A DNA stretch of 64,000 bases from Phlebiopsis flavidoalba (Eukaryota > Basidiomycota > Agaricomycetes > Polyporales > Phanerochaetaceae). A model generated the notes under the pieces. That model was not told the DNA's origin, made no database searches, and saw only the letters and a list, made by a program, of their open reading frames with translations. Shown here in pieces: positions 57,191 through 64,000 of the stretch; position 1 is the stretch's first letter, and each line of letters begins with the position of its first letter. The stretch lies in the NCBI GenBank assembly GCA_035772785.1, contig JAOCPU010000061.1, positions 119,736 to 183,735 of the forward strand, written 5' to 3'. The translations under genes were made by a program, and so were the position numbers.

Positions 57191-60084
57191 ATGGGACGAG
57201 ACGTGAACGGCACTCGTGGCCACTTACTTCGTTGGCTGGCTATCATAACCTGCCTCCTCGTGGTTCTCTACACCATTGGATCTGAAACCGTTTCAACTTG
57301 CGATAGATCACCTTCGTCGGGCAACAGAATCTCATCAGCAGCGATTCTCCACGCTTCAATTACGCGCTTCTGAGTCCCAAGGGCCAAGTCGTGACGCCCC
57401 CGTCCTCTGAGTTTTTCCTTAAAGGATTAAAGGGCCAGCCTCCTCAGACACGTGTCTACAACTTCAGCCCTTGCCACTTTGTTTCGGAGATGAACGGATC
57501 GCCAGATGGTGTTTCGAAGGCTATGCTTGTCGTGAACGGTATGTGTTATATCTATCGTCTCGTCAGGTAGTCTCACAGGGGGAAAATAACAGGTCAATAT
57601 CCCGGACCTACGATCGAAGCCAACCAAGGAGACAAGCTCGTAATCCATGTCTCCAATCATCTGAGCACGAACAGAACGTAAGGAATTTTGCTCCATGTGC
57701 TGCGAAACGTTCTGACTGCCGATTGCGTGGGCAGTGCCATTCATTGGCATGGGCTTGTAGGACGCGACTACTCTGTTGAAATAGACACATATTGACCGCA
57801 GGTTGTAGTTTTTCAAAACCACACCAACTATTACGACGGAACTGCGGGAATTACCGAATGTGGAATACCTGCAGGGAAGCTCTCTGACTTATGAGTGAGT
57901 GCTCATGGTACCACTCGAAAGAAATACACGTTAATAAAGTCAATCAAGATTTGAGACAGGTGAATTCTCGGGAAGATCAACTTGGTGGCAGTATGTTTCG
58001 ATGTTTCACAATTTATGTAAAACTCTCATAAACGATTATAGTGCTCGTACGTTTTCCACGCGCGGTAGACGGTTGAATAATTTCTCATTGAATGTTTGAT
58101 GTGATGTCAAAACGACCTCTCAACCGATAAATCAATCAAGACTGTGAGTCGGTTTTGCATGGCTCTGTCCTTGTCTAACCTGCCCATCTTATAGATGCGG
58201 TCCAGTACACGGATGGCGGGCGTTTACCGGGCGCAATTAATTATCCACCCATCGACGAGTCAGATCGACATTGGCCCTGTGGACGGAGACGGTCGTCATA
58301 GAGCTCGCAGATCTCTGGCACGATCCCGCTGCTGTCGTCGCAGAGCAGTATCTCTCGGTAAGATGAGATTGAATAACACAATTTAAAGAAGGGCATCAGT
58401 CTTGCTGCAACGAAAAACAGGGTATTGCACCAGGGGGGCAAATCTGCAACTTGAAGATGCTGAAATGCTAACAGCGGTGTAAGTGAAGCTTAGGATAAAA
58501 GTGGTCGCTTGTTTCTATTCAACACTGTCCAGGTCATCAATGGTGTCGGTCAATTTAACGGGAGCTACAAACTACTTCAACGTGGGTCATTACGGGTTAT
58601 TCAAGTGTCTTGTCTTGGTTCCTGACAAGATTCATTCGTTTCGAGCTCGATTTGGCTCCAAACAAAGACGTAAGTCGCACGCGATGCCCATTAGCGACCG
58701 GGACACATAAAAAACCTGACATGCTTTAGCTATCGGGCTACGCCTCATTCATACGGGATCCGACGCGCAAATCCGGTTTTCGGTAGATTTCCATCCCCTG
58801 ACAATTATTGAGGTCGACGGTACGATGGTGGAGCCCTATACGGTGTCAGGTTTGACTCTTCTTGTTGCCCAACGTTACTCGGTACTGCTGCACACGAACC
58901 AGACGGCAGAGCCAAATGGCGCATACTGGATGAGATCAGAGCTTATCCATCTCTTACCTAGGCCCAACGTTGAACAACGATATTCGGGGTATCATACGGT
59001 TAGTCGTGGACTTCCATCAAGTCTTGGTGTATGCTGACGCTAAATTGGCTTCGAAGCTACCAAAACACATCGTCGCTACCAACGACTTCTAGCGACCCTG
59101 GGGTGCCGAGCCAAAATGTGACCGACTTGGATACATCAAAGCTGGTGCCTGCTACTCCCGAAGTCCCCCCCAGAGAGAACGAGGTTCTTAATTTCACTTC
59201 CTCGGGTGTAACTTCGAACCGATCGCCCCTTTGACCTAGATTTTTACCAAGTCAACTTTGCATTCAATCAAACCATTGGAGGTGGGGCGCTTGCGTGGAT
59301 GAACACGACCGTTTGAGTGGTCTAAAGTTCCGTTGTGGTCTTTGGCTAACGTTTCTGGATAGAGCTGGGTGCCTCTCGAGGGAACAACTACACTTCTCGA
59401 AGTGTACAGAAGTCCTGCATCATTTGCGCCAGAAGGAGCCAGTGTTCAGCTCGGAAGCCAGTTCTTGATCACTGAAGATGATATTCAAACCGTGGATATA
59501 GTATTGGTAAGACCCGCGATAAAATCATCATGGTGTCTTTCTCATCCGACGATACATCATTCTAGGTCAACCCTAGCGCTGCTGATCATCCGTTCCACCT
59601 TCATGGACATCGACCTTGGATGTACGTGATTCGGCATCCGAAGTCAAGCGTTGATACTCATAGCATCAGCTTGGGATCAGGTAGCTTTCCGTACCCAGGG
59701 AGAAGAGTTTGAAACGTCCAACCCTCTCAGGTATCATTCGATTACTCTCCATCAATCCAAAACCTGCTTACCCGAACATGTCAGGCGTGATACATTCCTT
59801 GTTCCAGCTCAAGGGTGGACAATGTTTCGTTTTGTTACGGACAATCGTAAGTAATCTCACATGCTATCAACTGCATCGGTGTGAACTATTTTTACAGCTG
59901 GCCTATGGGCTCTCCACTGCCGTATGTTGACCGTTTCAGTCTTGGAAAAAAAAACACTGACACCTTATATCCAGATATTGCATGGCACATGTCGGTCGGA
60001 CTACTGATGCAGGTCAGTAGTCAGCCTGCGAAGGTCGCGGAGTTGAAGATTCCGGACACTATTCGGGAGCAATGTAGTAAATAA
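57191..60084 (+). CDS. Laccase-like multicopper oxidase with N-terminal membrane anchor
   Basis: Oxidises phenolic or metal substrates while reducing oxygen to water. The start at 57191 gives MGRDVNGTRGHLLR followed by WLAIITCLLVVLYTIG, a single uncleaved-looking hydrophobic segment rather than a normal signal peptide. Cupredoxin domain 1 has PPSSEFFLKGLKGQPPQTR, NGQYPGPTIEANQGDKL, and copper motif 1 AIHWHGL (after a 56-nt intron), then YYDGTAGITECGIPAG. Copper motif 2, TWW..HA, is split by an intron and its last His reads Arg. Later come YTDG.YGALIIHPST, VIELADLWHDPAAVVAEQY, VINGVGQFNGSY, FHPLTIIEVDGT, MVEPYTVSGLTLLVAQRYS, and PLEGTTTLLEVYRSPA. Copper motif 3 is DHPFHLHGHRPWMYVIRH (about 59586). 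Copper motif 4, HCHIAWHMSVGLLMQ, has its second His split by an intron. The end is TIREQCSK at 60084. About eight frame changes. Confidence 0.87.
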
Positions 60085-62052
60085 CGAATAGCGGCTGTTA
60101 AGCATCCTGCTAGTAGCCCAGGGATACTGCATGACAATGTTCACAGTACTTCCAGCTCCGGACCCTCTGCTTTTTGTACCTAACGTATACGTGCGCACTC
60201 GAATGCATTCGATGTCCGATCAGCTCAGCCGGCAAATTCCGAGAAAAAGAGGGTAGAGGCGCCCCAGACCCTAATTAATGCTTAATGGCTGCGGACGAGA
60301 CGACCATTCGAGGAGAAGCCACGACTCAGCTCGCGAGCCAGGAAGCCTACGCAGGATTCAGTAGATGGAACAACGGCTCGCACATATACGGGCGCGCGGC
60401 ACGGCGGCTCGCATATACAGGGGCGTGTATTACGAACGCGCGAATGCGGTTGCTTTTACTCACTAATCTCCAAGCTAGAACTTTGGCTACTTCTATGTTT
60501 TTCGACATTAAACAGACCGCGATACCGGCTGCGCGGCCGCCGTCGCGTCAATATGGATCAAATTCAGATCACTCATCCATTCAATTCCAAGGCTGTCGTT
60601 GAGAGCTTCGTATCTACGGGATGGTCCAAGGACTCGGACTCATCTCTGACTATCACTTGCAACGACCGCGGATCCCACATGGGCACGCACGCATCGCGGC
60701 ATGCCTCACAGGTACACTCCCATCTTCCCTCATCGCCAACGGCTGCCGGGGTCCATATTGGCCGCACACAGCTCACGCCCATAAGCATCGCCCGGGACCC
60801 CCTCCGCCAGCGTAGAGTTTCGCGTTCGCATACGAGTCCACGCTGGAGTGGGGCGCGCAGCGGCTACTTTGTCAGGGTTTTTCACGTAGACCAAGGAGGG
60901 TGGCTCGCGCTCACCGGCGAACATGATCGTCGATGACCTCAAAAGCTACGTAGAACACGGTCGCAAAGACCACGGCGGCTGGGAGAGCCATGCGGGCACG
61001 AGAGACCTCTGTGCTGGGGCGAGAGGCGCATACTGAGCTGCATCTGCATCTTGGCCAGTAAGCCGCTCCGTGTGCCATGTCATTCCTGCAATCTCGGCGG
61101 CTGACAGATGCGGTACGGAAAGTGGGAAGCGGTCAGAATGGCCTGCAGAGTCGCGGCACTTCAGGCGGGCTCCGAAATATGGTCATCGCGGCGTTGCGTA
61201 TCGAACAGGAGCGCTCGCATTGGGCGACGCCTGGGAGAATCGGCACAGGAATTCTTGGCTCTACACACCCCCGAAATCATTGTCACCGCATGTCGTACTC
61301 TCGGCGTCTTCGGCATCCACCATTTTGAACTTCGGCGCCGACAGTGCCCTATTGACCGCCATCCCGAATTGGCCGTCCTGCAACGCCGTGACGCTGCGTG
61401 ACAAACTAGCTGACTGGCTCTAAACCTGTGCAGTAAACCAAATCTTGACGTACTGGACAAACCCTCCCATCTTCGGTCCAACAGTCACGGTCTGCAACCG
61501 CTTGCGGGCGCGAATGGAGCGTAATTATACGGCGTGTCCTTACCGGGTAACCAAGATCATCCCGCTTAACATCGCACAACATCGTAGAGGCCCCCAGCAC
61601 GCTTGCTAGACCTTCCGCTCTGGATCTCGCGCATAGTGAGTAGTTTAGCGAAATAGCAATCCACACAACGCCGTACATCAATATTCAAAGCACCTCGCCA
61701 GCGAGGGCATTGTCGCCGTCTACGCAGGCAACACTACTATCGTCGATATCTGCCAGGACGCATCGTCGGTGCGCAGGGCGTGGGAGGTCACGATGGTCCA
61801 GCGCTCGACGACCATCGTCGTCTCGCGCGTGACCATGACAATAAATATCCCAAACGTGTGTGCCAGAGGTCGAAGTTTGGTGCCGGCGATCTTCGCGACG
61901 TGTCGACTCTACCGCTTGGATTCGTCTAACAGCAGCAGATAATTGCCCATCAGATGGAGCAGGAAAAGGAATATTCATATAATATGGCGGACAAGAGATA
62001 TTCGAATTGTACATTCTGAGTAGTCTGATATTGAGATTATGACCGGCTCAAT
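60085..62052. other. Unassigned region between laccase and methyltransferase 3
   Basis: No family is recognised. A minus-strand frame near 61750-61900 reads HTFGIFIVMVTRETTMVVE, and another at about 60915-60990 reads MALPAAVVFATVFYVAFEV with a following GTGAGC donor. Both look membrane-like and may be remnants of one minus-strand gene, but I cannot connect them. Confidence 0.4.
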
Positions 62053-64000
62053 TTACATTGGAACTGCTATTGCCGCTTGCGTGCTTGCTGAGCCGACGCT
62101 CGTTTCGTGGACCCGTACAAGTCCGCCAGCCAGTCTTCTCTGCATCAATTCTTGGAACTGTCTGACAGTGCGTTCCTTACCGTTCATCAGGCTGAGCATC
62201 TACAGCATGCATATAAGTCATACATATCCAGCTTCGAGCTGAAGATACACATACCTGTATGTCAATAAAATATTTCAGCGTGGAGGCACTCCCGCCGTTT
62301 GGGAGCAAAGGTGCAGAATGTGTAGCTGGATGAGCTCCTGGAATGGACTCCAGGCTTTTGATCGACGCATGTGTAAGATATGAGATTGTCGAGGATTACA
62401 AGGTGTGTGGTTGCGTCTGCAGCTTGTCTCAGATTCTGAAGAATTTGCATACAGTACTTGTCGGACCAGTCGTGCAGGATGGCGCGTAGTAGAAAAACTT
62501 GAAACATTTCGAGCGCGTTGTTTTATAAAGAAATTGTGAGCTGTAAATAAAGCCATGATAATTCAGAGTCTCATACTATCGGACTATAGAGACGTCGGGA
62601 CCTTCAAGAGTAACCCGACCGCTTGTTATGGCTGCTGGAAAGTTGTCGTTCCAGAACTGTGTGAGAGAGCACGATCAGTAAATTAATTATTGCACTGTCT
62701 TGACTGCGTCGTGCCTTTGTTGCATCTCGGATTACAGGTCCGCGATCTTGGACCACCAGATGGAGATGTTCATGGGGATTGCGCCAGTGTTAGTGAATCA
62801 GAGCCTATCCCTCCTCCAACGTCACCTACCACGACCGAATCGTGAGGAAGGAGCTCCAGTCAAATACTGGATTGGATGGAGTTAATGCACATCATCTTGA
62901 CTCATCAACAGATGATATACCATTTAAAATTGGCTTCTTTTTGTCGGGTATTTTTACCGGCTTGCATAGCGAGGCCAAATCGAAGAAGGCGAGATTCGTT
63001 CCCCACCTCTTCAAACCAATCCCACAAGGCATGTTTTCGTGTCGAATGCCATGTTGAAAGCAGAATCATTGGACTCTTCCGAAAGACGTAGCTCGGGACT
63101 AAACATCGTGTCTTGTAGAGACGCCATTGCCTTGAGGCCCTCGTCTGTACTGCACCGATCGTTTATATAGTTTGCTTGACCCAGTGATAACATGAAAACC
63201 GACTCACCAGTGTCCTATACCAGCAGAGATACCCAAAGTTCCAACATGTATTCGTCTTTGGCTGTGTATAGATGTCAATTAGCGTAAGCCCTTCAGGTAA
63301 AATTGATAGACACACCTACGATGGCAAGCTCATCAGATGACTTTCCAGATGTACTTTCCGTTGTCCAGACAAGATGACAAGCGATTGGTTTGTAAAGATA
63401 TCCGGTGACAGTTCGATAAACATATGGTTTGGTAGCAAGGACACGGAGGATCCGTGCTATAAGTCAGCTGCAATCAATTTTGGCACAAATGTCATTGTAT
63501 ATGTAACATACCGAGCTTGGATGAATCGATTCCTGTGATTCGTCGAGCAATATCTTTCACGTGAGCACCCTGGGACATAAAGCGTAAACTTCAAGCTACA
63601 GCAGGACATGATGGAAACAGTGCAACTACCAGGATGAAACAATATTTTTTTCCTGCTTCTCTACAAGTGGGTTCTTCTGCCGCATGTGCCAATGTAGCGT
63701 ATTCCAAGACACGGCGCGGGCAGCGCGTACTGACAAAGCAATGGTAGTACGTTCCTTCAAGTCATTTAGCTCTGACACGATAAAGCAACGTGGACTCACC
63801 GAAAATGAACCAAATAAGGATCGTCGGTCATGGGTGATTGGACAGCGCCTAACGAGTTTGCGTGGCCGAAGCTACAGGATCGTGGAATCTCATGCCAGCT
63901 CTACGGCTCAGGAATCTTACTTAGCGGTAATGAGCCTCTGTGTCCCCGGGAGTAAGTGGGGTATGAGGGGAGGGGAAGTCGTACGTCCCCGTTGATTCAT
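62053..64000 (-). CDS. SAM-dependent O-methyltransferase 3 (partial at window edge)
   Basis: A minus-strand paralog of the methyltransferase at 47651-49700, colinear with it over its whole visible length and sharing intron positions. N-terminal ASATQTRLGAVQSPM-like sequence (about 63830-63900), GAHVKDIARR (about 63560), LRVLATK and FIELSPDIFTN (about 63390-63440), AFNMAFDTKTCLVG (about 63010), EEVGNESRLLRFGLAMQAG (about 62950-63000), SAM-binding VGGGIGSDSLTLAQS (about 62775-62820) with HLVVQDRGPVIRDATK, RAILHDWSDKYCMQILQN with the catalytic histidine (about 62440-62490), LRQAADATTHLVILDNLIS, and MLSLMNGKERTVRQFQEL then TQAAIAVPM with TAA at 62053-62055. About eight frame changes. The start lies beyond the window end. 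Confidence 0.77.

Noticed and set aside
1..64000. CRISPR arrays, operons, rRNA genes, LTR retrotransposons
   Set aside because: I looked for regularly spaced repeats, long direct terminal repeats, reverse transcriptase motifs and rRNA-like blocks and found none. The organism is eukaryotic, so prokaryotic systems are not expected.

Overview
The window looks like nuclear DNA of a filamentous basidiomycete, probably an Agaricomycete. The recognisable genes are cut by many 45-60 nt introns with GT(G/A)AG-like donors, GC content is moderate, and the families fit: a large O-methyltransferase family, a laccase-type multicopper oxidase, GH128 glucanases, a type II external NADH dehydrogenase and APS kinase. 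I see no prokaryotic features, CRISPR array or viral gene. The taxonomic placement is inference from gene families and intron style.

Quality caveat: nearly every recognisable gene, housekeeping ones included, carries single-base indels, and homopolymers of 13-22 nt sit inside exons. Uncorrected long-read sequence is the simplest explanation, so most 'broken' genes here may be intact in the organism. CDS coordinates are therefore spans of recognisable coding sequence, not clean ORFs.

Layout. 1-2.6 kb: a 52-bp direct duplication, then a fungal rhodopsin-like multi-spanning membrane protein. 2.9-3.4 kb: a MITE with 9-bp target duplications. 4.3-7.9 kb: three paralogous secreted cysteine-rich proteins (one +, two -) with shared introns and motifs, matching no family I know. 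8-16.5 kb: mostly unassigned, with two signal-peptide-like starts. 16.5-19.8 kb: O-methyltransferase 1, split by about 1.1 kb of GC-rich DNA. 24.2-27.6 kb: tandem GH128 genes. 27.6-31.9 kb: G/A-rich repeats, a T-rich tract and an acidic orphan gene. 32.4 kb: a tRNA-like sequence. 33.3-42.3 kb: a conserved block with APS kinase, a WW-WW-MyTH4-RhoGAP protein (ARHGAP39/Vilse architecture) and external NADH dehydrogenase. 43.2-44.4 kb: a GAL80-like oxidoreductase. 45.5-47.5 kb: a transposon-like element with about 345-bp inverted ends. 47.6-49.7 kb and 62.05 kb to the window end: O-methyltransferases 2 and 3, a duplicated pair bracketing about 12 kb that contains another MITE with 9-bp target duplications (55.9-56.7 kb) and an apparently membrane-anchored laccase-like oxidase (57.2-60.1 kb).

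Three methyltransferases, an oxidase and a GAL80-like oxidoreductase in one window recall tailoring enzymes for aromatic metabolites. No backbone synthase is present, so a biosynthetic cluster is only a hypothesis. The most novel-looking item is the three-member secreted cysteine-rich family.
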